30,355 nucleotides of DNA from Prevotellaceae bacterium UBA4372. Its GTDB lineage: Bacteria > Bacteroidota > Bacteroidia > Bacteroidales > Bacteroidaceae. The first letter of the stretch is position 1. Each line of letters opens with the position of its first letter. Below, in pieces: positions 15,941 through 23,699 of the stretch. The stretch is taken from assembly GCA_002391275.1 (NCBI GenBank), contig DGSC01000057.1, forward strand, positions 1 through 30,355, in the 5' to 3' direction. The translations under genes and the position numbers were made by a program. The notes beneath the pieces were generated by a model, which had not been told where the DNA came from, ran no database searches, and worked only from the letters and a program-made list of their open reading frames with translations.

Positions 15941-15960
15941 GTCGCGCACGCGCGACCTTT
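15941..15960. terminator. Small GC-rich bidirectional terminator
   Basis: GTCGCG (15941-15946) pairs with CGCGAC (15951-15956) around a CACG loop. A T-rich tract follows on the plus strand and an unbroken T run (A9 at 15932-15940 on plus) follows on the minus strand. On the minus strand it would end the DUF4286-ruvC transcript just before the his promoter. The rest of 15957-16075 shows nothing I recognise. Confidence 0.6.
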
Positions 15961-16075
15961 TATTAATATTTTTCCAATAAAACTTTCATTTCGTCTTGAT
16001 TAGCTGTGTCAAGGAGCTATTTTGTGACATTAAACACCTTGGTGTATGTAAGTTGTAAAAGGTGGAAATGAGCAC

Positions 16076-16639
16076 TTACAAACCATGAATCTTGTCTTTG
16101 TTCTTAAGTGCAAAGTCCTTCCACGATTTGGCTCCGCCAGACTTGGTCGGACGTGAACTCTCAATAAAATGACAATAAGCCGCAGCCAATCCATCGGTGG
16201 CATCTAACCAAGGAAGCATGGCTTCGTCAGGAATTTTCATCATTTGGCGCAGCATGTATGCTACTTGTTCCTTGGATGCTGAACCGTTTCCCGTAATAGC
16301 CATTTTGATTTGCATTGGAGCATACTCGTGAATCGGTACTTGTCGACTGATAGCTGCAGCCATAGCTACTCCTTGGGCACGTCCAAGCTTGAGCATCGAT
16401 TGTACATTCTTTCCGAAGAAAGGGGCTTCGATGGCCAATTCGTCAGGCAGGTAACTTTCGATAATGCCTGTAACACGCTCAAAAATACGGCCTAACTTCA
16501 AATAGTGGTCGGCATACTTGCGCAGGTCAATTACACCCATGGTGACCATCTCCGCTTTTCGTCCGCTTACTTTCAAGACGCCATATCCCATGATGGTCGT
16601 GCCGGGGTCAATGCCTAATATGATGCGCTCGTTTTCCAT
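16076..16639 (-). CDS. ruvC: Holliday junction endodeoxyribonuclease RuvC
   Basis: The 187-aa nuclease resolves Holliday junctions with RuvAB. ATG 16639 gives MENERIILGIDPG, the expected family start. ATG 16681 would add 14 atypical residues (MISSGKIWNYGWQK) and overlap the upstream gene. Catalytic acidic residues are Asp in GIDPG, Glu in IEAPFF, and two Asp in DATDGLAAAYCH. The C-terminal tail is basic (GGAKSWKDFALKNKDKIHGL). It lies downstream of the DUF4286 gene and is likely co-transcribed. Confidence 0.94.
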   Translation of the reverse strand: MENERIILGIDPGTTIMGYGVLKVSGRKAEMVTMGVIDLRKYADHYLKLGRIFERVTGIIESYLPDELAIEAPFFGKNVQSMLKLGRAQGVAMAAAISRQVPIHEYAPMQIKMAITGNGSASKEQVAYMLRQMMKIPDEAMLPWLDATDGLAAAYCHFIESSRPTKSGGAKSWKDFALKNKDKIHGL

Positions 16640-16673
16640 CTTTTGCCATCCGTAGTTCCAAATCTTTCCACTA

Positions 16674-16985
16674 CTAATCATAGGAAATCACTTCCATCAT
16701 GGTAGAGAATCCCACGACTTTGTTGTCAAACGCTTTCAGCATTTCAGTGTTGAGCTTTTGTCCTTGCTTGACGAACCATGCGTGAAGCGTTGCGGTGCTT
16801 TCCATCTCCATCTGAAGGGCAAAGCATTCACTGTCCTCTTCCTTGTGAGATAAGATATGCAACAGACGTGGCGAAGAAACATATTTCGACTCTTGGAGTT
16901 GTGGAATCATCACTTGCGTTACCCATATAACAAAGTTACGGGCATCTTCCACAGGCATTTGGTAGGTAGTATTGTAGAGAATCAT
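16674..16985 (-). CDS. DUF4286-family protein
   Basis: This 103-aa protein begins MILYNTTYQMPVED and contains FVIWVTQVMIPQL and a C-terminal YD, a pattern that I recognise as DUF4286, small ferredoxin-like-fold proteins found next to ruvC in Bacteroidetes. Function is unknown. A TACTTTTG box lies only 4 nt upstream of the ATG, so the transcript may be leaderless or nearly so. A longer upstream reading (to 17087) crosses the promoter and is rejected. Confidence 0.82.
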   Translation of the reverse strand: MILYNTTYQMPVEDARNFVIWVTQVMIPQLQESKYVSSPRLLHILSHKEEDSECFALQMEMESTATLHAWFVKQGQKLNTEMLKAFDNKVVGFSTMMEVISYD

Positions 16986-16989
16986 GATG

Positions 16990-16997
16990 CAAAAGTA
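16990..16997 (-). promoter_or_regulatory. -7 box very close to the DUF4286 start
   Basis: Minus-strand TACTTTTG matches TAnnTTTG and ends 4 nt before the ATG at 16985. No clean -33 TTTG is seen. Transcription would start at or next to the start codon. Confidence 0.5.
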
Positions 16998-17072
16998 AGC
17001 ATTATCTACGACTTTATTGCATATTTCACTCTTTTTTAGATTTCTTTTACTGCTTGTTTCAGCAAAAGATAT

Positions 17073-17080
17073 TAATTTTG
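17073..17080 (+). promoter_or_regulatory. -7 box for the DUF1573 gene
   Basis: TAATTTTG fits TAnnTTTG 42 nt upstream of the ATG at 17123. The leader after it is very AT-rich, as is usual for strongly translated Bacteroidetes genes. A -33 element is not clear. Confidence 0.45.
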
Positions 17081-17122
17081 CAGTCAAATGTGTATTAAAA
17101 GACTAATATTTTATATATTTAC

Positions 17123-17557
17123 ATGAAAAAACTAATCTTTTCAGCGCTTCTACTTGTGGTAACAATGATGGGCGCTCAGGCACAGACGCAGAAAACAGAT
17201 GTCAAGGTAAACAAGATACAGGCGTCGTCGGCCAAGGCTGCGGAAATTCAGTTTGACACTATGACTCATGATTTTGGCACCTTTTCCGAGAAGGATGGTA
17301 TCGTTAAGTGTACATTCACGTTCACGAACACAGGCACAGCCCCATTGATTATTCATCAGGCTGTTGCAAGTTGTGGATGCACTGTGCCCAGCTATACTAA
17401 AGACCCTATCAAACCAGGACAAGTGGGTACGATAGACGTTACCTATAATGGTAAAGGTAAGTTCCCCGGCAAGTTCCGCAAGTACATTACAGTTCGCACC
17501 AATGTGAAGAACAGCCCGGCACCGCGTCTCATCATCGAGGGCACGATGACGGAATAA
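17123..17557 (+). CDS. Secreted DUF1573-family protein
   Basis: The 144-aa protein has a signal peptide (1-21, ending GAQA-QT), a short Lys/Ala-rich linker, and a DUF1573 beta-sandwich at about 45-144. The family hallmarks are visible: HDFGTFSEKDG, FTNTGTAPL, ASCGCTVPSYTKDPIKPGQ and a closing RLIIEGTM. The Cys-Gly-Cys pair is conserved in the family. These Ig-like or MSP-like exported proteins are abundant in Bacteroidetes, and their role is unclear. The first DUF2264 gene follows after 57 bp and may share the transcript. Confidence 0.9.
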   Translation: MKKLIFSALLLVVTMMGAQAQTQKTDVKVNKIQASSAKAAEIQFDTMTHDFGTFSEKDGIVKCTFTFTNTGTAPLIIHQAVASCGCTVPSYTKDPIKPGQVGTIDVTYNGKGKFPGKFRKYITVRTNVKNSPAPRLIIEGTMTE

Positions 17558-17614
17558 CGTATTAAGTCAACGTGTTCTTTCCTGCATTTCAAACTATATT
17601 AGCATACCTTACTC

Positions 17615-18931
17615 ATGAAGCGACTATCACTCATTATGCTGACATGCTTGTTGCTCTCAGCTACCGCATTTTCCAAAACCAAAAAACAGCCTGCTAATCC
17701 TCTGGGCGACGGCCCTTCAGATCGTGCTTATTGGTCTGAACTGGCATATAAGATGGCTGCACCCGTACTTGAAAATATGGCAAGGGGAACATTGCAGCAG
17801 AACATGAAGCTGGAACTCTCTCCGACATGGGACAATCGTGACAAGAAAGTAGCCTACATGGAATGCTTCGGTCGCCTCATGGCTGGCATAGCACCTTGGC
17901 TTACGCTCCCCGATGACGATACTCTAGAGGGGCAGAAGCGACGTCAATTGCGCGAGTGGGCCTTGCAAGCATATAAGAATGCTGTTGATCCGGAAAGCCC
18001 CGACTATCTCGGTTGGAGCAGTGGCGGTCAGACGCTGGTCGATGCTGCATATGTTGTAGAGAGCCTGTTCCGTGGTTACAAAGCATTGTGGGAACCGCTC
18101 GATGACATCACTAAACAACGTTATATTAAGGAATTGCAAGGCTTGCGCCGCTACGATCCACCCTATACCAACTGGTTGCTCTTCTGCGGTATGGAAGAAA
18201 GCTTCCTCATGTATGTTGGCGGACAGTTTGATGCCTTCCGCATTAAGATGGCGATGAGCAAGGTTGAGGAATGGTATGTTGGCGACGGCCTGTATAGCGA
18301 TGGTCCCTCGTTCGCTTTCGACTACTATAATGCTTTCGTCATTCAGCCTATGTACAGTGAGTGCTTGCAGATGATTGCAGCCAAGCAACCCAATAATACC
18401 TACCTCATTCGTTCGCATGGCGACAACCGCAACGGTGCTAAGAACCGCCTCGGTGTAGTGACAGAGCGTATGCAAAAATATGCGGTCATCCTCGAACGTT
18501 TCATTTCGCCGGAGGGAACTTTCCCCGTAGTGGGCCGAAGCATCCCTTATCGTCTGGCAGTGCTCCAACCGTTGGCTATGCTGGCATGGCAGAAGCAACT
18601 GCCCAAAGAACTGACAAATGGGCAGGTGCGTGCCGGCATTACAGCCGTGATGAAGCGTATGTTTGAAGGGAAGGGCAAGACCAACTTCACTCCCGATGGA
18701 TATCTGACGATAGGTTTTGTGGGTTCGCATCCCAATGTTGCCGATTGGTACACCAACAACGGTTCACTCTATATGACGTCGCTTGCGTTTATGCCTTTAG
18801 GACTTCCTGCCGATGATCCTTTCTGGACAGATGCTCCCCAAAAGTGGACGTCGAAGAAGGCTTGGGAGGGTGATGACTTCCCGAAGGATCACAAGTGGAA
18901 CATAAACCGCCAGATGCTTTATTGGGAATAG
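17615..18931 (+). CDS. Secreted DUF2264 protein (copy 1), possible glycan-active enzyme
   Basis: The 438-aa protein has a signal peptide (MKRLSLIMLT to ATAFS), then a single DUF2264 domain from about residue 28 to the end, likely an (alpha/alpha)6-toroid fold like many glycosidases. Recognisable blocks are CFGRLMAGIAPW, LREWALQAYKNAVDPESPDY, YVGDGLYSDGPSFAFDYYNAFVIQPMY, FISPEGTFPVVGRSIPYR, and a C-terminal KAWEGDDFPKDHKWNINR. Some DUF2264 proteins are, as I recall, classed as uronic-acid-releasing glycosidases; this is not certain. A close paralogue is encoded at 20463-21785. A hairpin terminator follows the stop. Confidence 0.88.
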   Translation: MKRLSLIMLTCLLLSATAFSKTKKQPANPLGDGPSDRAYWSELAYKMAAPVLENMARGTLQQNMKLELSPTWDNRDKKVAYMECFGRLMAGIAPWLTLPDDDTLEGQKRRQLREWALQAYKNAVDPESPDYLGWSSGGQTLVDAAYVVESLFRGYKALWEPLDDITKQRYIKELQGLRRYDPPYTNWLLFCGMEESFLMYVGGQFDAFRIKMAMSKVEEWYVGDGLYSDGPSFAFDYYNAFVIQPMYSECLQMIAAKQPNNTYLIRSHGDNRNGAKNRLGVVTERMQKYAVILERFISPEGTFPVVGRSIPYRLAVLQPLAMLAWQKQLPKELTNGQVRAGITAVMKRMFEGKGKTNFTPDGYLTIGFVGSHPNVADWYTNNGSLYMTSLAFMPLGLPADDPFWTDAPQKWTSKKAWEGDDFPKDHKWNINRQMLYWE

Positions 18932-18950
18932 TTGTTACTTCCGAAATAAT

Positions 18951-18992
18951 AAAAGGGGCTGTGCAAATAAAATACTTTGCACAGCCCCTTTT
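18951..18992. terminator. Bidirectional terminator
   Basis: Arms 18951-18967 and 18976-18992 form a perfect 17-bp stem with an 8-nt loop. A4 and T4 tracts at the edges allow use on both strands. It sits between convergent genes, the first DUF2264 gene (plus) and the flavoprotein gene (minus). Confidence 0.85.
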
Positions 18993-19038
18993 CTTGTAGC
19001 AGCTTATTATTTCCAATCTACAACTTTCAATCCTCAAC

Positions 19039-20307
19039 CTAAGCACATCTGGATTTATCATCTTTCATTTTCAGCTCTTCGTCATTAGCCGCAGCGACTA
19101 TGCCTTTAGCTGCAGCATAAGCCGTAGTCCAGGCTGCTTGAAAGTTGAAGCCGCCTGTAACGCCATCGATGTCGAGCAGTTCCCCTGCAAAGAAAAGGTG
19201 TGGTCTATGACGGCTTTCAAGCGTAGCAGGATTCACGGCAGCAAGGCTGACGCCGCCACAAGTGACAAACTCGTCGTGGAAGGGAGCGCGCGACGTCACT
19301 TCATAAGGGGTAGCTGTGAGTGTGGCCACAAGGCGGTTGAGCTGCTTTTTGTTGATGGCTCCTGCCGGCATTGTCAAGTTGTCTGCTGCAGAGCGTGTGT
19401 CGCCTAAAGCCTTGTGGATGATATGTTCCCACAGACGGGTCGGAAGGTCGAACGGATGCAGTGACGTCAGTTGTTTTCGCTCGTTGCTGCTGATGACATC
19501 GATGAGTTTGGAGCGCACCTGATCTTCGTCGAGACCAGTCCAGTTTATAGCTAATGGGGCATGGTAGTCGGCATCGGCAAGGTAGCGTGCCGCATAGCTC
19601 GACAATTTCAATGTGGCCGGACCGCTGAGTCCCCAGTGCGTAATCAGCAATGCTCCAGAGGCTTTAAGCTTAGTGCCAGGGATGAACACCTTGGCATTAT
19701 CGACTACTGTGCCCATGAGGCTATGGAGCTCATCGTCAACAACACCAAGGCTGAACAGGGAGGGGACTGGAGCAACAATCTCATGTCCCATGTCTGCCAG
19801 CCACTGCAGTCGGTTCATGCTGGGCTGGCCACCTATGGTTAAGGCTATGAAGTCGAAATTTGATAGGGCATCGAGTGCTTCTATGCTACTGCTTGTGCGT
19901 ATTTCTATGCCCAAGCACCGGCATTGCGTGAGAAAGCAGTCTATTATTGCCTGCGAGTCTTGAACGGCAGGGAACACACATTGGTCGGGTTGTGTTACCA
20001 GTGCTACACCGTGGCGCTCGAACCAACGGAAGGCTTCGCGGTGGCCAAATTGCTGCATCAGACGTTTCATCAACCGGTGGCCACGTGGGTACACAGCACT
20101 TAGGTCGTCCACATCGGCAAAACTATTGGTGCAATTGCAGCGGCCTCCGCCAGAGATCTTCACTTTCTGAAGCACACGGTTGCTGCGTTCGAAGATGGTG
20201 ACATCCATATGCGGACAAAGCTCCTTGAGATTGATGGCCAGAAAGAATCCGGCTGCTCCGCCTCCTACGACGGCCGTGCGCATGAGACCTTGTGAAGTGT
20301 GTTCCAT
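19039..20307 (-). CDS. HI0933/BaiN-type FAD-dependent oxidoreductase
   Basis: The 422-aa flavoprotein has an N-terminal dinucleotide-binding fold, RTAVVGGGAAGFFLAIN (about 9-26), then KISGGGRCNCTN (about 50-60), the family signature of HI0933-like proteins, and a C-terminal second FAD contact, GELLDIDGVTGGFNFQAAW (about 372-390). A BaiN relative reduces bile-acid intermediates, but most members have no known substrate. The start is uncertain: ATG 20283 (MRTAVVGGG) has an AAGG ribosome-site-like stretch 6 nt upstream, whereas 20307 adds 8 residues. The last residues (LKMKDDKSRCA) are coded by an AT-rich repeat-like tract. It lies between two DUF2264 genes in the opposite direction. Confidence 0.9.
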   Translation of the reverse strand: MEHTSQGLMRTAVVGGGAAGFFLAINLKELCPHMDVTIFERSNRVLQKVKISGGGRCNCTNSFADVDDLSAVYPRGHRLMKRLMQQFGHREAFRWFERHGVALVTQPDQCVFPAVQDSQAIIDCFLTQCRCLGIEIRTSSSIEALDALSNFDFIALTIGGQPSMNRLQWLADMGHEIVAPVPSLFSLGVVDDELHSLMGTVVDNAKVFIPGTKLKASGALLITHWGLSGPATLKLSSYAARYLADADYHAPLAINWTGLDEDQVRSKLIDVISSNERKQLTSLHPFDLPTRLWEHIIHKALGDTRSAADNLTMPAGAINKKQLNRLVATLTATPYEVTSRAPFHDEFVTCGGVSLAAVNPATLESRHRPHLFFAGELLDIDGVTGGFNFQAAWTTAYAAAKGIVAAANDEELKMKDDKSRCA

Positions 20308-20331
20308 ATCGGGAAAATAAAAATAATGCTA

Positions 20332-20339
20332 CAAAGGTA
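20332..20339 (-). promoter_or_regulatory. -7 box for the flavoprotein gene
   Basis: Minus-strand TACCTTTG, followed by TAG, is the same box as at the GH30-like gene. It lies 24 nt upstream of ATG 20307. No TTTG at -33. Confidence 0.5.
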
Positions 20340-20380
20340 ACAAAAAAACGCTAAAGTTATGGGGAATTCGCTAATAATCG

Positions 20381-20388
20381 TAACTTTG
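20381..20388 (+). promoter_or_regulatory. -7 box for DUF2264 copy 2
   Basis: TAACTTTG, 74 nt before the ATG at 20463, fits TAnnTTTG. It is divergent from the flavoprotein promoter about 40 nt away. No TTTG at -33. Confidence 0.45.
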
Positions 20389-20462
20389 TAGCCATAAATA
20401 AAGCGTGACCTCAATGATTGGTCCGCTAAATAGTCTTACACATTAACATTAATATAAATTAT

Positions 20463-21785
20463 ATGCTCTTAAAAAGGACTACTCTCATTCTGCTCTCATT
20501 GTTGGCGCTATTCGGTTGCTTACCGATCAACGCCCGTGTGAATCGCACTGACAAAAATCCTCTCGGCAATGGTTCTTCCGACCGAGCTTATTGGGTGGAA
20601 CAGGCTTACCGCATGGCAACTCCAGTGCTCAAGAACATGGCGGAAGGCACGCTGCAAAAGAACTTTGTACTGGAAACCTCTAAGATTTGGGATGGTCGCG
20701 ACCCTAAGGTTGCTTATCTCGAATGTTTTGGCAGGCTCATGGCGGGTATAGCCCCATGGCTGGCGCTGCCCGACGATGATACCTCCGAGGGGCTGAAGCG
20801 TCGCCAGTTGCGTGAGTGGGCTTTGCAAGCTTACAAGAATGCTGTAGACCCAGCAAGCCCCGACTATTTAGGGTGGGGAAGTGGTTCGCAGACGCTTGTG
20901 GATGCTGCTTATCTGGTTGAAAGCTTCTTGCGTGCCTACGATGTGTTGTGGGTTCCCCTCGACGAAACAACGAAAGCGAGGTATATTGAAGAGTTGCAGA
21001 AGCTTCGCAACTACGCCCCTCCGTATTCCAACTGGCTCATCTTCGTTGCTATGGAAGAGGCTTTTCTGATGAAGGTCGGGGCTCAGTATGATGAATACCG
21101 TGTTCACGTAGGCGTAAACAAACTTGAAGAGTGGTATGTGGGTGATGGCTGGTATAGCGATGGGCAAGCTTTCGCTTTCGACTACTATAATTCCTTCGTT
21201 ATTCAACCGATGTATCAAGAGGTGGTCGATGTAATACGCCAAGTAAAAGGCGACAGCTACAGGCTGCTGCATCGTGTTGGTCCTAATGACGGAGGTGCAC
21301 GACGTGCAGCGCAGATATTGGAGCGCATGCAGAAGTACAGCGTCATCCTCGAACGTTTCATCTCGCCCGAAGGTACCTTCCCAGTCGTGGGTAGAAGCAT
21401 CCCTTATCGCATGGCTGTGTTGCAGCCTTTGGCACTGCTGGCATGGAAAAAGCAGTTGCCCGATGAGCTGCACGAGGGACAGGTGCGAGCTGCACTTACG
21501 GCCGTGATGCATCGCATGTTCGACGTTCGCAGCAATTACAATGAGGGCGGTTTTCTCACCATTGGCTTTGTGGGCAATAACGCGCAAACGCCTGTTGACA
21601 CATACACCAATAACGGTTCGCTCTATATGGCATCGCTTGCTTTCATGCCCCTTGGCTTGGCACCAACAGATTCGTTCTGGACGGCCGAACCTGAGAAATG
21701 GACATCGAAAAAAGCATGGGAGGGCGATGATTTTCCAAAGGATCACAAATGGAACATCAACCGTGAAGAATTTCAATGGAAATAA
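20463..21785 (+). CDS. Secreted DUF2264 protein (copy 2)
   Basis: The 440-aa paralogue of the protein at 17615-18931 matches it along the whole length, by eye about two thirds to three quarters identical. It has the same blocks (FGRLMAGIAPW, LREWALQAYKNAVDPASPDY, WYVGDGWYSDGQAFAFDYYN, FISPEGTFPVVGRSIPYR, WEGDDFPKDHKWNINR). The signal peptide differs (MLLKRTTLIL, with a Cys at 19 that could be a lipobox, LFGC, though its context is weak). The segment at about 262-278 is variable between copies. The strict conservation of acidic and Trp/Tyr blocks suggests both are active on the same type of sugar. It has its own promoter and a terminator behind it. Confidence 0.88.
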   Translation: MLLKRTTLILLSLLALFGCLPINARVNRTDKNPLGNGSSDRAYWVEQAYRMATPVLKNMAEGTLQKNFVLETSKIWDGRDPKVAYLECFGRLMAGIAPWLALPDDDTSEGLKRRQLREWALQAYKNAVDPASPDYLGWGSGSQTLVDAAYLVESFLRAYDVLWVPLDETTKARYIEELQKLRNYAPPYSNWLIFVAMEEAFLMKVGAQYDEYRVHVGVNKLEEWYVGDGWYSDGQAFAFDYYNSFVIQPMYQEVVDVIRQVKGDSYRLLHRVGPNDGGARRAAQILERMQKYSVILERFISPEGTFPVVGRSIPYRMAVLQPLALLAWKKQLPDELHEGQVRAALTAVMHRMFDVRSNYNEGGFLTIGFVGNNAQTPVDTYTNNGSLYMASLAFMPLGLAPTDSFWTAEPEKWTSKKAWEGDDFPKDHKWNINREEFQWK

Positions 21786-21851
21786 ACAGCCTTGGCTTTC
21801 AGAAGGTCTCGGCTACCTGAATTGATGCCGCAATAAGTCGGTTAGGGGCAC

Positions 21852-21945
21852 AAAAAAACGGATTTCACCGATTACTCATGCCGTTCATTCTTTGTATCGT
21901 CATTGATACAGGATAAGCGGGGTATTTGGTGAAATCCGTTTTTTT
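21852..21945. terminator. Long-loop inverted repeat, likely bidirectional terminator
   Basis: Arms 21852-21869 and 21928-21945 pair perfectly over 18 bp, edged by A7 and T7. The 58-nt loop carries a smaller hairpin (TGTATC 21893-21898 with GATACA 21905-21910). It lies between the convergent DUF2264 copy 2 and the holin-like gene. Confidence 0.7.
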
Positions 21946-21956
21946 ATTATTGGGCT

Positions 21957-22568
21957 TTATCTGCGGCGGTGCTTACGGCCAAGTCCGAACACGGTGCGGA
22001 AAGCGGCTACAGCACTGAGACCCAATTGTAGGGCTCGATAAATACTCATGCCGTTTGACACCAGTCGTGAAGCCCGTTCCCAACGATCTTTCGACTCGGG
22101 AGCCAGTGTGAAAAGAGCGTTGGCCGACTGACGCAGTTGCGTTTGGCTTGCGTCAAGGTTGCTTTTAACCTGAGCCTTCTCTATGGCCACGGCTTCACTG
22201 GTCGTTGTTTTCAGCTGGGAGGCAAAGAGGCTGAGCATGAACTTGCCTACGGGAACGACTATCCACGCCTTTCGGTTTGCATAGATCAGCAGACCTAACA
22301 ACAGAAGCACTGCAGTGATAATCGTGAATCCCCAAACAGAGCTGCCTAACATGTTGCCAAGCAGATAAGCGAGGGCGAAACTGCCGAAGAGCAAGACTAA
22401 GGCGCCTATGAGGATGACGATTCCCCAAAAAGCTATGGCTGCGAGCAAACGCGTAAGCACCTCTGCCGTTTCGAACGAGAGGTTCTTCCGTTGCAACTGC
22501 CAATAGTTGCGAGCCTCGGTGAAAAGGTTCGTCAATTGCTCTGTCGTCTGTCCGTTTTCAAAAAGCAT
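21957..22568 (-). CDS. Holin-like/YqjE-type membrane protein with extra C-terminal domain
   Basis: The 203-aa protein has a cytosolic N-terminal helix, then two TM helices around residues 44-72 and 79-101 (LAAIAFWGIVILIGALVLLFGSF; FTIITAVLLLLGLLIYA), the layout of the phage_holin_3_6/YqjE family. Despite the name these are stress-linked envelope proteins, not phage lysis genes. Beyond residue 140 a second part (SNLDASQTQLRQSANALF to RTVFGLGRKHRRR) is unlike the short family and may be a fused small protein with an amphipathic helix and basic tail. It follows the YtxH gene by 27 bp. Confidence 0.78.
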   Translation of the reverse strand: MLFENGQTTEQLTNLFTEARNYWQLQRKNLSFETAEVLTRLLAAIAFWGIVILIGALVLLFGSFALAYLLGNMLGSSVWGFTIITAVLLLLGLLIYANRKAWIVVPVGKFMLSLFASQLKTTTSEAVAIEKAQVKSNLDASQTQLRQSANALFTLAPESKDRWERASRLVSNGMSIYRALQLGLSAVAAFRTVFGLGRKHRRR

Positions 22569-22595
22569 GTGCAGAATGTTCTGGTAAGTATGGGC

Positions 22596-22811
22596 TTATG
22601 CCTCGTCGTTAGTGGCGCTGGTGAGCTCTTCTGTGATATCGTCAACGAGGGCGTCCATCTCTTTTCGGTTAAGGCGGATGCCACGCTTGCGCAAAGCTTC
22701 TACGATGCGTTCGCGGAGGTCGGAACCTTTCTCTGGAGCCAGCAGCAGACCTGCAGCTGAGCCAATAGCCACACCACCAAGGAAGGCTACGAGATAATTG
22801 AGTGCTTTCAT
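22596..22811 (-). CDS. YtxH-domain protein
   Basis: The 71-aa protein has one glycine-rich TM segment (YLVAFLGGVAIGSAAGLLLAP) followed by EKGSDLRERI, the signature of YtxH/general stress membrane proteins. The C-terminal part is an acidic helix. It is first in a two-gene unit with the holin-like protein, a pairing usual in Bacteroidetes, thought to act in envelope stress. A TATATTTG box lies about 77 nt upstream. Confidence 0.85.
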   Translation of the reverse strand: MKALNYLVAFLGGVAIGSAAGLLLAPEKGSDLRERIVEALRKRGIRLNRKEMDALVDDITEELTSATNDEA

Positions 22812-22887
22812 TCTTTCTAATGTGTTATGTGCAATCCCTGGAAAGGAGAATACACAGGTTATACTTCAAAGGTTATTTTTCTGAGTG

Positions 22888-22895
22888 CAAATATA
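22888..22895 (-). promoter_or_regulatory. -7 box for the ytxH-holin unit
   Basis: Minus-strand TATATTTG matches TAnnTTTG. It leaves a leader of about 70 nt. No clear -33 TTTG. Confidence 0.45.
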
Positions 22896-22988
22896 CACGT
22901 TTTTGGTTGTCAGTGATGTCTTTAAGCTCTTTTTTTGAAAAATAAAGGATAAAATTCACACATTTAACGTTTTTTTTGTGAATAGTCT

Positions 22989-23018
22989 TTTGTACAAACA
23001 TATTTCTTTGTACATTTG
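22989..23018 (+). promoter_or_regulatory. Promoter of the SPOR lipoprotein gene
   Basis: TTTG (22989-22992), an 18-nt spacer and TACATTTG (23011-23018) fit the Bacteroidetes promoter with slightly short spacing. The leader runs about 40 nt to the ATG and contains AAGGAG at 23048-23053. Confidence 0.6.
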
Positions 23019-23062
23019 TGGCGAAATTATTATTCATAAACAAAATAAAGGAGTAAAAAGCA

Positions 23063-23539
23063 ATGAGAAATTATTTCGTTTTGGGTGCTGCCGTATGCGT
23101 GGCATTGTCTATGGCATCCTGCAAGAGCAGCGAGAGTGCTTACAAGAAAGCTTATGAGAAGGCTAAAGCTCAGCAGACTGCAACTGTTGTTCAACCTCAG
23201 CCTACAGTAGTAGCTCAGCCTACAACCGTTACACCCGTACAGACCGTTACCACAGCTCCCGTCGCTACAAACGAGAATACACGCACTGAGAACCTCACCC
23301 TCGTTAGCGGTGGCGGCCTCAAAGCATATAGCGTAGTCGTTGGTAGCTTCAGCATTCGCGCCAACGCAGATAAGCTGCAGCAGACACTTGCTAACAGCGG
23401 TTATTCAGCACAGATTGCTACTAATCCTCAAGGTATGTTCCGTGTCATCGCTTCTACGTTTGACGATCTTAGCGGAGCAGTTCAGAGCCGCAATAACTTG
23501 CGCTCGCAATATCCCGATGCTTGGCTGCTTCGCAAGTAA
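23063..23539 (+). CDS. SPOR-domain lipoprotein
   Basis: This 158-aa protein has a lipoprotein signal peptide ending in the lipobox SMASC (Cys20), so it is membrane-anchored in the envelope. A charged helix (21-38) and a Pro/Thr/Val/Gln-rich linker (39-80) follow. The C-terminal SPOR domain (about 84-157: AYSVVVGSFSIRANADKLQQTL to YPDAWLLRK) binds denuded glycan strands at the division site. A ribosome site AAGGAG is well placed. The gene stands alone, with a good promoter and a terminator 70 nt after the stop. Confidence 0.9.
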   Translation: MRNYFVLGAAVCVALSMASCKSSESAYKKAYEKAKAQQTATVVQPQPTVVAQPTTVTPVQTVTTAPVATNENTRTENLTLVSGGGLKAYSVVVGSFSIRANADKLQQTLANSGYSAQIATNPQGMFRVIASTFDDLSGAVQSRNNLRSQYPDAWLLRK

Positions 23540-23609
23540 GCCTGCGCATCCTAACCAAATTTAAGGCATTTCTTTTTGGTAAAGTGAATATATGTAAGAT
23601 TTTTTTCGA

Positions 23610-23646
23610 CAGGGGTAGGCTGTGAAGCTAACCCCTGTTCTTTTTT
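23610..23646 (+). terminator. Intrinsic terminator after the SPOR gene
   Basis: CAGGGGTAGGCT (23610-23621) pairs with AGCTAACCCCTG (23626-23637) with one mismatch and a 4-nt loop. TTCTTTTTT follows at 23638-23646. Confidence 0.85.
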
Positions 23647-23699
23647 AATTTAGTTCACAATCCACAATTCATTATTCTTCATTTACCATTCTCCAAAAC

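Noticed and set aside
20868..21776. 302-aa minus-strand frame over DUF2264 copy 2, and a 268-aa one over copy 1 (17924-18730)
   Set aside because: Both are shadows of the plus-strand genes, which have clear motifs and signal peptides.
21957..22568. Prophage evidence from a holin gene
   Set aside because: The protein belongs to a chromosomal ytxH-holin stress unit, and no other phage gene is present.
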